A stretch of 64,000 bases of DNA from FEN-1350 sp964386005. Its GTDB lineage: Bacteria; Planctomycetota; Phycisphaerae; Sedimentisphaerales; Anaerohalosphaeraceae. Under the pieces are notes generated by a model. That model did no database searches. It was given only the letters and a program-made list of their open reading frames with translations, and was not told the DNA's origin. Positions 16,547-26,096 of the stretch are shown piece after piece. The DNA lies in the NCBI GenBank assembly GCA_964386005.1, contig CAYLSB010000014.1, positions 11,987 to 75,986 on the forward strand. Reading direction: 5' to 3'. Within the stretch, counting starts at the first letter, position 1. Each line of letters opens with the position of its first letter. Both the position numbers and the translations under genes were made by a program.

Positions 16547-17779
16547 ATGAAAACTTTTACAAAAACAGCGATCCTCATTGCCCTTCTCCTGATTTCCGGC
16601 GTGACTCTTGCGGCTGATTGGTCGCAGTGGCGAGGCCCGAAACGGGACGGCCTGTCAATGGAGAAGGGTTTACCGGCTTCCTGGCCGAAGGAAGGGCCCG
16701 CTCTGGCATGGAAGACCAGGGGGCTGGGCGAGGGTTTTTCGACGGTGACGATCTCCGGTGACCGCATTTTTACGGCCGGGGATATCGGCGATTCCAGTTA
16801 TATCGTCGCCTTGAACCGCGCCGACGGCAAGCCGCTATGGAAAACGCGTCTGGGCCCCAAGGGCGGGGGACCCGCCGGACCGCGGGGAACGCCTGCGGTG
16901 GATGGCAACCTCGTTTTCGCGCTGGGCCAGCACGGAGATTTGGTATGTGCGGCGGCGGACACCGGCAAAGAGGTATGGCGGAAACATCTGGTCAAGGAGT
17001 TCGGGGGCAAGTGCGGAGGATGGCTCTACTCGGAATCGCCGCTTGTGGATGGCGACCGACTGATCTGCACGCCGGGGGGTAAGCAGGGAACTCTGATGGC
17101 CTTCAACAAAAAGACCGGGGACGTTCTCTGGCGCTGCACGGACTGGACCGACAGCGCGGAATATTCCTCGGCCATCGTCGAGACGCTCGGCGGCGTTCGG
17201 CAATACATTCAGTTTACGGGCGACAGCGTGGCGGGAGTGGCGGCCGACAACGGTACGCTCTTGTGGCGCGCCGATCGGCCGGGACGAACCGCAACCGTTC
17301 CCACGCCGATTTTCAGGGACAACCACGTCTATGTGACCAGCGGTTACGGCGTCGGATGCAACCTGTTCAAAATCACGGCGACAGGCGGGCCATTCAAAAC
17401 CGAATCGGTCTATTCCAATGACAACATGGTGAACCATCATGGCGGCGTGGTGCTCGTTGGCCGGCACCTATACGGGTATTCGGACGGAAAGGGCTGGATA
17501 TGTCAGGACTTTCAAAGCGGCGAGATCGTCTGGAAGAATCCGGGCGTGGGCAAAGGCGCGATCGCATACGCCGACGGTCATCTCTATCTCCGCGGCGAAG
17601 GCAAGAGCGGAACCGTCGCGCTGATCCAGGCCACGCCGGTCGGGTACAAGGAAACGGGTCGCTTTGACCAGCCGGAACGCAGTGGAAGCGAAAGCTGGGC
17701 CCACCCGGTGATCGCGGGCGGACGGTTGTACCTGCGCGATCAGGATCTTTTGCTGTGCTATGATCTTACGGCAAAGTAA
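16547..17779 (+). CDS. Exported PQQ-type beta-propeller protein, copy 1
   Basis: A 410-residue protein with a clear signal peptide (FTKTAILIALLLISGVTLAA) followed by ADWSQWRGPKRDGLS. Repeated blades carry the W-motif of PQQ/BamB-like propellers (for example GKPLWKTRLG, GKEVWRKHL, GDVLWRCTD). No catalytic dehydrogenase residues or quinone-binding pattern are obvious, so it may be a structural or binding protein. The ATG 16547 with GAGAGGG upstream is the start; the frame is open further upstream through the end of czcA but lacks coding features there. The next gene is a close paralogue, a tandem duplication. Confidence 0.85.
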   Translation: MKTFTKTAILIALLLISGVTLAADWSQWRGPKRDGLSMEKGLPASWPKEGPALAWKTRGLGEGFSTVTISGDRIFTAGDIGDSSYIVALNRADGKPLWKTRLGPKGGGPAGPRGTPAVDGNLVFALGQHGDLVCAAADTGKEVWRKHLVKEFGGKCGGWLYSESPLVDGDRLICTPGGKQGTLMAFNKKTGDVLWRCTDWTDSAEYSSAIVETLGGVRQYIQFTGDSVAGVAADNGTLLWRADRPGRTATVPTPIFRDNHVYVTSGYGVGCNLFKITATGGPFKTESVYSNDNMVNHHGGVVLVGRHLYGYSDGKGWICQDFQSGEIVWKNPGVGKGAIAYADGHLYLRGEGKSGTVALIQATPVGYKETGRFDQPERSGSESWAHPVIAGGRLYLRDQDLLLCYDLTAK

Positions 17780-17886
17780 CAAGACCATATTGACAATAAA
17801 ATAACAATAAAATATACACAATATTTAGATAAGTTCCGACAAAGGTTTCGTAAACAGTTCGTACCGAATTCAGCAAAGGAATCGTT

Positions 17887-19131
17887 ATGATGACAGGAAG
17901 AAAACCATTGGTTGTCCTTGTTTCTTTCATTGTGTTATGCGGCGTTGGCATGGCCGCGGATTGGGCGCAGTGGCGAGGCCCCAATCGCGACGGGTGTTCG
18001 ACGGAGACGGGGCTGTTACCCGCGTGGCCCAAAGAGGGGCCGACCCTGGCGTGGAAGGCCACAGGAATCGGCGCGGGTTTTTCGACGGTGGCGATCGCGG
18101 GCGATCGAATCTTCACCACGGGCGAGAAAGGCGATTCGGATTCGGTTCACTGTCTGGACCTCCACGGCGGCAAGGTTCTCTGGAGCAGCACGTTCGGTAA
18201 ATCCGGCGCCCCGGGTTGGGGCGGATTTACAGGTCCGCGCGGCACGCCGACGATCGACGGGGATCGGTTGTACGTGATCGGTCAATATGGCGAGCTGGCC
18301 TGTATGAAGACCGCAGACGGCCGCATCGTCTGGAGTAAGGATTTCGTGAACGATTTCGGCGGCAAACGTCCGGAGTGGGGTTTCAGCGAATCGGTCCTTA
18401 TCGACGGGGACAAGATGATCTGTACGCCGGGCGGTTCCAAAGGGGCCATCGTTGCGCTCGACAAGATAACCGGGAATGTAGTCTGGCAGACGAAAGACTT
18501 TACCGACGAGGCCCATTATTCCTCGCTGGTTGCAGCGGAAATCGAAGGTGTCCGGCAATACATTCAATTGACCTCCGAGCATGTCGTCGGCGTGGGCACG
18601 GACGGCAAGGTGCTATGGAAGACGGTTCGCAAGGGCAAGACGGCCGTGATCCCGACGCCGGTGGTCCAAGGCAACACCGTGTTTGTCACCAGCGGGTACG
18701 GCGCGGGATGCAATCTCTTTGCGGTCACCAAGACCAATGGCGCCTTCAGCGTCCGGCAGGTCTATGCCGAGCGGAATATGTCCGTGCATCACGGCGGCGC
18801 GGTACGGGTGGGCGACCTGGTCTATGGCTATTGCGAAAACAAGGGCTGGGTATGCCAGGAGATGGCGACGGGGAAGATCCGATGGGAAGAGAAGGACCAG
18901 ATCGGTAAGGGATCGGTGGTTTTCGCCGACGGCAAGCTGATCCTGCGGGCGGAGGATAAAGGAATCGTGGGGATGATCGAGGCGTCGCCGAACGGCTACA
19001 AGGAATTGGGGCGATTCGTTCAGCCGGGCTTCGGAAGACCCAAGACCTGGCCGCATCCGGTCGTCTTCGGAAAGAAGCTGTATCTGCGGGACCAGGATCA
19101 GTTGTTGTGTTACGATATAGCGAAAAAGTAA
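17887..19131 (+). CDS. Exported PQQ-type beta-propeller protein, copy 2
   Basis: A 414-residue paralogue of the preceding gene, sharing ADWAQWRGPNRDG after the signal peptide, PKEGPTLAWKATGIGAGFST, the glycine-rich blade junctions (GFTGPRGTP) and the closing YLRDQDQLLCYD. AAAGGAATCGTT precedes the ATG. The 107-bp gap between the two is AT-rich and might contain a second promoter. Function is not known; both are likely periplasmic. Confidence 0.85.
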   Translation: MMTGRKPLVVLVSFIVLCGVGMAADWAQWRGPNRDGCSTETGLLPAWPKEGPTLAWKATGIGAGFSTVAIAGDRIFTTGEKGDSDSVHCLDLHGGKVLWSSTFGKSGAPGWGGFTGPRGTPTIDGDRLYVIGQYGELACMKTADGRIVWSKDFVNDFGGKRPEWGFSESVLIDGDKMICTPGGSKGAIVALDKITGNVVWQTKDFTDEAHYSSLVAAEIEGVRQYIQLTSEHVVGVGTDGKVLWKTVRKGKTAVIPTPVVQGNTVFVTSGYGAGCNLFAVTKTNGAFSVRQVYAERNMSVHHGGAVRVGDLVYGYCENKGWVCQEMATGKIRWEEKDQIGKGSVVFADGKLILRAEDKGIVGMIEASPNGYKELGRFVQPGFGRPKTWPHPVVFGKKLYLRDQDQLLCYDIAKK

Positions 19132-19456
19132 ATCCATGATATCCGATATCAACTCCTCACAATTGGGCAGGCGTTCGGCGTGCAAAACCGATCCTGCCCT
19201 ATGCCAATTCTTTTAAGGAATTTGGGAGAAAAGGCATTGATGATGTAAATTGAGGTGAGGATATGCACCGAACTGCGGCGGGATTTTGGGACGGTTCGTG
19301 CCGTTTGAATCCGGCTGCAATGGAATGAATGTCGTCATAAAATGACTTCGATAATGGAAGCCGGGAGGGAGCGGATGAGTTCCAAACGATCCAGGCAGAA
19401 TCGGAAACGGGTTCCGAGATCCTGTTGAAGAAAGGGGCGGAAAGGATAGGGACTCG
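19132..19456. other. Intergenic stretch, no gene seen
   Basis: There is no supported coding frame on either strand; the long minus-strand frame across this area is an antisense shadow of the next gene. A weak inverted repeat GGGCAGG/CCTGCCC (about 19165-19200, loop over 20 bases) after the propeller gene is the only structure noticed. Confidence 0.45.
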
Positions 19457-19873
19457 ATGCATCCCAACCAAGTTGTTCGACAATATTACGAAGAGGTCGT
19501 CAATACGGGAAATGTTGATTTGATCGAACGGTTTATCGCGCCGGACTATTCGGAAGTCCATAATGGCAAACGCTATCCGATTGGGATCGAGGGCGCCCGT
19601 TCCCATGTGATTGGAGTCAGGCAAACCTATCCCGACCTGCATATCACGATTGAACGTCAGATTTCCGAGGGCGAATGGGTGGCGACCTGCATCACCGCGA
19701 CGGGCACGCATCGGGGCGAATGGATGGGAATCAAGCCGACCGGAAAAAGCGTATCGTTCACCGCGGTGAACATCGATCGCGTTGTGAACGGACGAATCGT
19801 CGAACACGGCGGGGCCGCCAATATGCTGGGGCCATTGCTGGAAATCGGCGCCGTCAAGATCGTCGGATCCTGA
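19457..19873 (+). CDS. SnoaL-like ester cyclase family protein
   Basis: A 138-residue cytoplasmic protein of the NTF2-like/SnoaL fold. Family features are the N-terminal RQYYEEVVNTGNVDLIERFIAPDY helix pair (split here: RQYYEEVVNTG and DLIERFIAPDY), a middle FPDLH-like segment (TYPDLHITIE) and GIKPTGKSVSFTAVNIDRVVNGRI written as GIKPTGKSVSF and VNGRIVEHGG. Such proteins act on small lipophilic molecules or are of unknown role. AAAGGATAGGG lies upstream. A short terminator-like hairpin follows. Confidence 0.8.
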   Translation: MHPNQVVRQYYEEVVNTGNVDLIERFIAPDYSEVHNGKRYPIGIEGARSHVIGVRQTYPDLHITIERQISEGEWVATCITATGTHRGEWMGIKPTGKSVSFTAVNIDRVVNGRIVEHGGAANMLGPLLEIGAVKIVGS

Positions 19874-19881
19874 AGGAATCG

Positions 19882-19901
19882 AAAAGGTCTGATACCTTTT
19901 T
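19882..19901 (+). terminator. Possible intrinsic terminator after the SnoaL-like gene
   Basis: AAAAGGT-CTGAT-ACCTTTT with one more T. The stem is only seven base pairs and mostly A-T, so it is weak. It ends 15 bases before the GH106 start codon. Confidence 0.4.
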
Positions 19902-19916
19902 AGTGGAAGGGATTCA

Positions 19917-22900
19917 ATGATGGGCAAGACACAGCAACGATACCTGTTGCATTTGATTACGGTTGTGTGGCTTGGGGCGATATTGGCGTGGGGAGATTCG
20001 CTGGAGTCGGGATTCCTGCGTCCGCCGGAGGAGGCCCGTCCGTGGGTGTATTACTTCATCATGGATGGCAACCTTAGCCGCGAGGGAATCACCGCCGACT
20101 TTGAAGCAATGCAAAAAGCCCGTATTGGGGGCATGATCCTGATGGAGGTCGATGCCGGAATCCCCAAGGGCCCGGTCAAGTTTATGAGCAACGAATGGCG
20201 CGATCTCTTCAAGCATGCCGTCTCCGAGGCCCAGCGACTCGGACTGCAGATTACTCTCAATGCGGGTCCCGGCTGGACCGGCAGCGGCGGGCCATGGGTC
20301 AAACCCGAACAATCCATGCAGCATCTTGTGGCCGGCGAAACGGTCGTTACGGGGCCGATGCCATTTGACGCCATCCTTGTACAACCGCAGCCGCGAAAAC
20401 CCTTCTTCGGCGAAGGCGGCATTCCCGCCGATCTGGAAAAGGCCTATAAAGAATTCTATCGCGATGTGGCGGTGTTGGCTTTTCCCACGCCGAGAGGAAA
20501 ATTGGCCATCGAAGATATTGAAGAAAAGGCCCTGTACTTCCGAGCGCCCTATTCTTCGCAGCCGGGGGTGCGGCCTTTTTTTGAAACCAGGTCCGAGTAT
20601 TCTTCTTCGAACGTATCCGCGATTATTCCGTCTGCCCGGATTGTCGATCTTACAAGCCGCTTATCTCCGGAAGGCCGCTTGCAATGGAACGTTCCTGCGG
20701 GCAATTGGACCATCCTTCGGTTCGGCCGGACCAGCACCGGCCAGAATACACGACCCGCGCCGGCAGCCGGTCTGGGTTTGGAATGCGACAAATTTGATGC
20801 CGCCGCTCTCGATGCGCACTTCGAGGCATTCGTCGGCTCCCTGCTTAAAGCAGTCGATACTCCCCATCGTAATGGCGCCGGATGGACCTCGCTGCACATC
20901 GACAGTTGGGAGATGAGTTCGCAGAACTGGACCGCGAAATTTCGCGAGGAGTTTCATCGGCGGCGCGGTTATGACCTGCTTCGGTATCTCCCAGTGATGA
21001 CCGGTCGCGTTGTTGAATGTTTTGAGGTTTCGGAGCGATTCCTGTGGGACCTGCGGAAGACCGCACAAGAGCTTGTGCTCGAAAACCATGCCGCTCGGCT
21101 CAAGCAGCTTGCTTCGCAGCATGGGTTGGGGCTGTCGATCGAGCCGTACGATATGAATCCCGCCGGCGATTTGAGTCTGGGCGCCGCGGCCGATGTGCCG
21201 ATGTGCGAATTCTGGGCCAAGGGTTACGGTTTCGACACCGAGTTCAGTTGCTTCGAGGCGGTGTCGATCGCGCATACAAACGGCAGGCCCATCGTCGCCG
21301 CGGAGTCCTTTACTTCTGACGATCGCGAACGATGGCGGCTTTATCCAGGCGCGATCAAGTCGCAGGGCGATTGGGCCTTGTGTGCCGGAATCAACCGAAT
21401 CGTGTTCCACCGATACCAGCACCAGCCGCAGGTGGACCATCGACCGGGAATGACGATGGGGCCGTACGGCGTGCATTGGGAGAGGACGCAGACATGGTGG
21501 GAAATGGCCGGGGCTTATCACGAATACTTGGCGCGTTGCCAGTGGGTGTTGCGGCAGGGAAAATCCGTTGTGGATATCTGCATGTTGGCGCCGGAAGGAG
21601 CACCGCATGTGTTTCGCGCTCCCCAATCCGCGACGCGTGGCAATCCGCCGGACCAACTTGGCCATAGCTTCGACGGCTGCGCACCGGAGACGCTGATCGA
21701 GAGGATGTCGGTCAAGGACGGCTGGCTCGTGCTGCCGGACGGGATGCGTTATCGGCTTCTGGTTCTTCCCATCGTTGAGACGATGACGCCGGGGCTGTTG
21801 ACCAAAGTCAAACAACTGATCGAGGACGGAGCGACGGTGATTGGAGCGCCGCCAAAAAAATCGCCGAGTTTGTCGGGATACCCCAACTGCGATATACAGA
21901 TTCAAACAATTGCCGACGATATTTGGGGAAATTCCGAATGGCCAAAGGAGCTGACAGAACGACGATTCGGAAAAGGGCAAATCTTCTGGGGAGGCCCAAT
22001 CGGGCAAAGCACACCACCGGAATCCAAGCTGCAAAAATCGCTGACGCAGGCCAGATGGATATGGTACCCCGAAGGTAATCCAGTCGCCTCAGCGCCCGTG
22101 GCACGAAGATATTTCCGCCGAGTCATCGAGTTGGATTCCAATCGAAAGCTCACGTCGGCACAGATCGCGATCACGGCCGACAACAGTTTTGAGCTGTGGA
22201 TCAACGGCCAACGGATCGGGGCCGGTGATAACTTTCATCAGAATTTTGAATTTGATGTGACGGCAACTCTCAAGGCGGGGACTAATGTGCTGTCCGTCGC
22301 CGCCGACAACGGCGGAAACAGTCCCAATCCGGCCGGTCTTGTCGGATGCCTTGTTGTTGAGTATGCCAATGGGGAACCATTATCGGTAGTTACCGATGGA
22401 CAATGGCAAAGTATGACTGAAGTCGGAGCTGATTGGATGACCGGCGATGTGCCTTTGTCCGGCTGGAAACCCGCAATGGAACTGGGCGCATTTGCGATGG
22501 CCCCCTGGAACAAAAATCCTAACGCCAGGCCCGAGCCGGAATTGTATCCGGAGTATCGCGTGATGACCGATGTACTGGCGAAGATGAATGTCGCGCCCGA
22601 TTTCGAATCCGATATCCCCTTGCGATACATCCATCGCGTCGATGGTGATACGGAGATCTATTTTGTCTCCAATCCGCAAAATCTGCCGATTACAACCAAA
22701 GCTGTTTTTCGAACTGCGGGAAAGCAACCTGAACTATGGAATCCCGTCACAGGAACAACACGCACTCTTCCGGAATATGTCGAGCGGAACGGCCGCACGA
22801 CAATCCCGATGGAGTTTGCGCCGAGCCAGTCATTCTTTGTGATCTTGCGTAACCAGACAAAAACGGATCGAGTCAAAGGCGATAATTTTCCGCGATGGAC

Positions 22901-23393
22901 GCGGATAATGGAAATCACCGGGCCGTGGGAGGTTCATTTTGAAGCCAATCGCGGTGCGCCGGAGCGAGCGACATTTGCGACGTTGATCGACTGGACCAAA
23001 CATGCCGACCCGGGCATCCGAAATTTTTCCGGTGTGGCGACTTATATCGCGCAGTTTGATTGGAAACCATCCTCCAATGTTGCCAGACAGACAATAGCGA
23101 TTGATCTTGGCCGGGTGGAGGTCATGGCACAGGTGACGCTCAATGGCCGCGATCTCGGCATTATCTGGACATCGCCCTTTCGGATAGATGCGACCGCTGC
23201 GCTCAAGCCCGACACAAATATACTGGAGATCCGTGTGGCCAATCTCTGGCCCAATCGCCTAATCGCCGATTCTGCTCTACCGCCCGACCAGCGGATCACC
23301 CGGACAACCTGGAATCCGTTTACCAAAGACATACCCCTTCTTCCGTCGGGATTGCTGGGACCGGTAATTCTGCTGAGTCAAGATAGGGAATGA
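19917..23393 (+). CDS. Glycoside hydrolase family 106-like protein (putative alpha-L-rhamnosidase)
   Basis: A 1158-residue exported enzyme (signal peptide around YLLHLITVVWLGAILAWG). The N-terminal GH106 region includes FLRPPEEARPWVYYF, FEAMQKARIGGMILMEVD and LNAGPGWTGSGGPW. A beta-rich insertion at about residues 735-840 (FELWINGQRIGAG, then TNVLSVAADN) looks like a jelly-roll carbohydrate-binding module, and the last ~170 residues resemble a galactose-binding-like fold (QTIAIDLGRVEVMAQVTLN). GH106 members known so far cleave rhamnose from pectic polymers; specificity here is inferred from the family. GGAAGGG precedes ATG 19917. It probably feeds the same glycan-degrading lifestyle as the esterase, GH43, heparinase and sulfatase genes elsewhere in the window. 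Confidence 0.85.
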   Translation: MMGKTQQRYLLHLITVVWLGAILAWGDSLESGFLRPPEEARPWVYYFIMDGNLSREGITADFEAMQKARIGGMILMEVDAGIPKGPVKFMSNEWRDLFKHAVSEAQRLGLQITLNAGPGWTGSGGPWVKPEQSMQHLVAGETVVTGPMPFDAILVQPQPRKPFFGEGGIPADLEKAYKEFYRDVAVLAFPTPRGKLAIEDIEEKALYFRAPYSSQPGVRPFFETRSEYSSSNVSAIIPSARIVDLTSRLSPEGRLQWNVPAGNWTILRFGRTSTGQNTRPAPAAGLGLECDKFDAAALDAHFEAFVGSLLKAVDTPHRNGAGWTSLHIDSWEMSSQNWTAKFREEFHRRRGYDLLRYLPVMTGRVVECFEVSERFLWDLRKTAQELVLENHAARLKQLASQHGLGLSIEPYDMNPAGDLSLGAAADVPMCEFWAKGYGFDTEFSCFEAVSIAHTNGRPIVAAESFTSDDRERWRLYPGAIKSQGDWALCAGINRIVFHRYQHQPQVDHRPGMTMGPYGVHWERTQTWWEMAGAYHEYLARCQWVLRQGKSVVDICMLAPEGAPHVFRAPQSATRGNPPDQLGHSFDGCAPETLIERMSVKDGWLVLPDGMRYRLLVLPIVETMTPGLLTKVKQLIEDGATVIGAPPKKSPSLSGYPNCDIQIQTIADDIWGNSEWPKELTERRFGKGQIFWGGPIGQSTPPESKLQKSLTQARWIWYPEGNPVASAPVARRYFRRVIELDSNRKLTSAQIAITADNSFELWINGQRIGAGDNFHQNFEFDVTATLKAGTNVLSVAADNGGNSPNPAGLVGCLVVEYANGEPLSVVTDGQWQSMTEVGADWMTGDVPLSGWKPAMELGAFAMAPWNKNPNARPEPELYPEYRVMTDVLAKMNVAPDFESDIPLRYIHRVDGDTEIYFVSNPQNLPITTKAVFRTAGKQPELWNPVTGTTRTLPEYVERNGRTTIPMEFAPSQSFFVILRNQTKTDRVKGDNFPRWTRIMEITGPWEVHFEANRGAPERATFATLIDWTKHADPGIRNFSGVATYIAQFDWKPSSNVARQTIAIDLGRVEVMAQVTLNGRDLGIIWTSPFRIDATAALKPDTNILEIRVANLWPNRLIADSALPPDQRITRTTWNPFTKDIPLLPSGLLGPVILLSQDRE

Positions 23394-23548
23394 CGTCCTA
23401 TTCTCCAAAAGATTTTGTGGCTTTTTGAATCGATTCTTTGTATCCTAATTATTTATGACCAATCCATAGGGTGTGAAAAATTACCGGAGTCGGGTTGCTT
23501 TGTCGATAATTACATATACAAAGCATTGACCCTTTGAGGTGATGGATT

Positions 23549-23989
23549 ATGGCCAATCAGTTATTTACAGTCGGTTATGAAGGTCGAAGTATCGAATCGT
23601 TTCTTTCGACTCTTGAGACCTATTCCATCGATTGTATCCTTGACGTTCGTGAATTACCCCTATCCCGAAAACGCGGTTTTTCCAAAACTGCTCTTAAGGA
23701 TCGGCTTGCCCAACATCGAATTCGATATATACATCTGAAAGAACTTGGAAGCCCTCGTGAACTCCGGAAGCAGCTGAAAGCCACAGGCAATTACGAACGG
23801 TTCTTCTGTTTGATCGATCAACACCTCTCCGGAGCTGAGGATGCCATCGAAACGGCGTATCGATATGTTTCTCAACAGAACTGTTGTATCTTGTGTTTTG
23901 AGAAGTTACCCACGTATTGTCATCGGAGTATCGTTGCCAAGAAAATTAAGGAACGAGATGGAAACGGACTTCAAATAACAAATCTATAA
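23549..23989 (+). CDS. DUF488 family protein
   Basis: A 146-residue protein with the hallmark DUF488 segments: FTVGYEGRSIESF at the start, LDVRELPLSRKRGFSK, then a middle LKELGSPRELR, and CCILCFEKLPTYCHRSIVA near the end with its conserved Cys-His-Arg. The biochemical role of the family is not established. Base composition is more AT-rich than the flanking core genes. The next gene follows after 21 bp on the same strand, so they form a two-gene unit. Confidence 0.88.
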   Translation: MANQLFTVGYEGRSIESFLSTLETYSIDCILDVRELPLSRKRGFSKTALKDRLAQHRIRYIHLKELGSPRELRKQLKATGNYERFFCLIDQHLSGAEDAIETAYRYVSQQNCCILCFEKLPTYCHRSIVAKKIKERDGNGLQITNL

Positions 23990-24010
23990 TGGCCCAAAGG
24001 AGGACCGAAA

Positions 24011-24811
24011 ATGCCCTTGGAAACCAAAAGGGTGTTGGTGGTAGTAAAGGCCTATCCCAATCCAAGCAAGAAATATGAAGAGACGGTATGTTGTGCCGGA
24101 ATTGATCTGAAAACGGGCCAATGGATTCGTTTGTACCCGATACCTTTTCGAGACCTTGATGAATCAAAAAAATTCAGCAAATACACAATAATTGATGTCC
24201 AATGTGAAAAAGCTATTCGTGACCGTCGAATAGAAAGTTACCGCGTGAATTCGGACAGTATTCGAATCATCAAAACTCTGGATACAAGCCAAGGATGGAG
24301 AAAGCGGAAACAAATCCTTCTGCCAACGGTATCCCAGTCCTTTTGTCATATCCTTTCCGAGGTTAAACAAAATCGATCGCTTGGGATGTTCAAGCCAATC
24401 GAGGTTTCTTTTTCCGTCCAAAAGGCGGATGCATTCAACTCAGTAAAACGCCATGCCTGTTATACGCAGCTTTCGTTCTTCAATAAACAGAAGAAAGAGA
24501 TCGAGAAAATTCCTTACGATTTCTACTACCATTTCAAATGCCAGAATGAACCAGATTGTCCTGGCCATCAATTGAAAATCATCGACTGGGAAATCGGGCA
24601 AGCGTATCGTGCTTGGCGAAAGATATGTCCCACGCAGGAAAACCTTCTTCTGAAACTTCGCGAAAAATGGTTGTACATAGTATCATCTTCTAAGGATGCC
24701 TATTTTATTGTTGGGAATTTACATTTTCCTCGTAAACAATTTATGATCCTCGGAGTATTTTACCCACCGATAACACACAAACGATTAGATGAAATGGGTT
24801 CCCTGTTTTGA
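24011..24811 (+). CDS. Uncharacterised protein paired with DUF488
   Basis: A 266-residue, probably cytoplasmic protein with no signal peptide or membrane segment. The N-terminus (KRVLVVVKAYPNPSKKYEE, then GQWIRLYPIPFRDLD) is strongly patterned and appears to be a conserved fold. The C-terminal part has CQNEPDCPGHQLKIIDWE, a possible metal or nucleotide site with Cys/His, and ends with NLHFPRKQFMILGVFYPP. No characterised family is recognised. An AGGAGG-like site precedes the ATG. It lies 21 bp behind DUF488 and 70 bp before a convergent pyruvate kinase gene, so the pair is a small insert between core genes. Confidence 0.7.
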   Translation: MPLETKRVLVVVKAYPNPSKKYEETVCCAGIDLKTGQWIRLYPIPFRDLDESKKFSKYTIIDVQCEKAIRDRRIESYRVNSDSIRIIKTLDTSQGWRKRKQILLPTVSQSFCHILSEVKQNRSLGMFKPIEVSFSVQKADAFNSVKRHACYTQLSFFNKQKKEIEKIPYDFYYHFKCQNEPDCPGHQLKIIDWEIGQAYRAWRKICPTQENLLLKLREKWLYIVSSSKDAYFIVGNLHFPRKQFMILGVFYPPITHKRLDEMGSLF

Positions 24812-24881
24812 ATTTCGTTCTGTAAGAGAGAGTTTCATTTTAATTGCCATGGTTATTCGTATACTGCTATGAATCAGATCT

Positions 24882-25904
24882 TCAAGTGAATTTTGCGTTC
24901 CTTTCCGTGAACATAATGATCTCATTCATCATTTCGACGCAGCGGGCGGGGTGAGCGCCGACGGCCGTTTCCGCCGAGAGCATCACGTAGTCGGTGCCGT
25001 CGAGGATCGCGTTAGCCACATCGGAAACTTCGGCCCGCGTGGGGATGCGATTTTCGGTCATGCTTTCCAGCATCTGCGTAGCGGTGATGACGAACTTGCC
25101 GGCTCGGTTGCACTTGGCGATGATGCGCTTCTGGATGATCGGCACTTCATAGATCGGCAGCGATACGCCCATATCGCCGCGGGCGATCATGATCCCATCG
25201 CAGATGTCGATGATGCCGTCGATGTTGTCGATGCCCTGGCGGTTTTCGATCTTGGCGATGATCTTCCCGCGGGGCCAGCGGCGGCCGATATAATCGCGGA
25301 TCAGCCGGATATCCTCCCGGTCCCGCACGAACGACTGGGCCAGAAAATCCAGATTGTGCTCGATAGCGAAGTCGATGTGCCTCTTGTCCTTTTCCGTTAA
25401 GCCCTCGAAGGTCAACGGAACATCCGGCATGTTGACACCCTTGTGCTCTTTGATTACGCCGCCGACCACTACGCGGGTCCGAAGGGCGTTGTTCTCGCGG
25501 GCCTCGATGAGAAGATCGATGTTGCCGTCATCGATGTAGATATTCTGACCTTTATGGAACGGTGTCAGCGGGCCGCGATAATCGAACGGAATATGATCGC
25601 CTTCGCCGACGATATTGTTCGGGACAAGCCACACAAGCTGCCGCTTTTTAATCTCGATGGGTTTGGAGCCCTTGAGCTTACCGATGCGGATTCGGTATCC
25701 CTCCAGGTCGCCGAGGATGCGGATACGACGGCGATTCTTTTTGTTCAGCTCACGAATCAGCCGGACACGCCCGAGATGGTCGTCCAGTTTCCCATGGGAA
25801 AAATTCAGCCGGACGACATCCATCCCGGCTCGCATCATGTTTCGCAGCGCCGCCGTCCGGCTCGAGGCCGGGCCGAGCGTACAGATAATCTTCGCTTTGG
25901 GCAT
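24882..25904 (-). CDS. pyk: Pyruvate kinase, short form lacking the C-terminal domain
   Basis: Catalyses phosphoenolpyruvate + ADP to pyruvate + ATP. The 340-residue product contains the TIM-barrel and B-domain signatures: ICTLGPAS, VRLNFSHG, the signature block with IIAKIENRQG and IMIARGDMGVSLP, and TATQMLESMTENRIPTRAEV. It ends shortly after SAETAVGAHP, so the ~120-residue C-terminal regulatory domain of ordinary ~470-residue pyruvate kinases is absent. The start ATG 25904 is chosen over 25937 because GGGAG stands seven bases before it. It lies divergent to obg. The missing domain would remove the usual allosteric site. Confidence 0.9.
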   Translation of the reverse strand: MPKAKIICTLGPASSRTAALRNMMRAGMDVVRLNFSHGKLDDHLGRVRLIRELNKKNRRRIRILGDLEGYRIRIGKLKGSKPIEIKKRQLVWLVPNNIVGEGDHIPFDYRGPLTPFHKGQNIYIDDGNIDLLIEARENNALRTRVVVGGVIKEHKGVNMPDVPLTFEGLTEKDKRHIDFAIEHNLDFLAQSFVRDREDIRLIRDYIGRRWPRGKIIAKIENRQGIDNIDGIIDICDGIMIARGDMGVSLPIYEVPIIQKRIIAKCNRAGKFVITATQMLESMTENRIPTRAEVSDVANAILDGTDYVMLSAETAVGAHPARCVEMMNEIIMFTERNAKFT

Positions 25905-26049
25905 TTTCATCTCCCGTCGATTTGACATCGCTTCCATTCGTATTCAGTCCATAGAATAGCGAATCAGCCCCCCAAAGTCTAAAAAAATGACTTCGTTTCT
26001 TCGTTTCCGACCCGAAAGGAAAGGGCTGTTATATAACAATCGCACGGTG

Positions 26050-26055
26050 TATAAT
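26050..26055 (+). promoter_or_regulatory. Promoter -10 element upstream of obg
   Basis: A perfect TATAAT 41 bases before the obg ATG, in the AT-rich divergent region with the pyruvate kinase gene. The -35 region (TGTTAT at 17-base spacing) is weak. It would drive the obg-coaX-MnmE-like-mutS run. Confidence 0.45.
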
Positions 26056-26096
26056 GTGGCGTTCGAGAATGGTCATGTTTCAGGAACAGGGACACG

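Noticed and set aside
19199..19927. Minus-strand 242-residue open frame.
   Set aside because: It is antisense to the SnoaL-like gene, which has a clear family and ribosome binding site.
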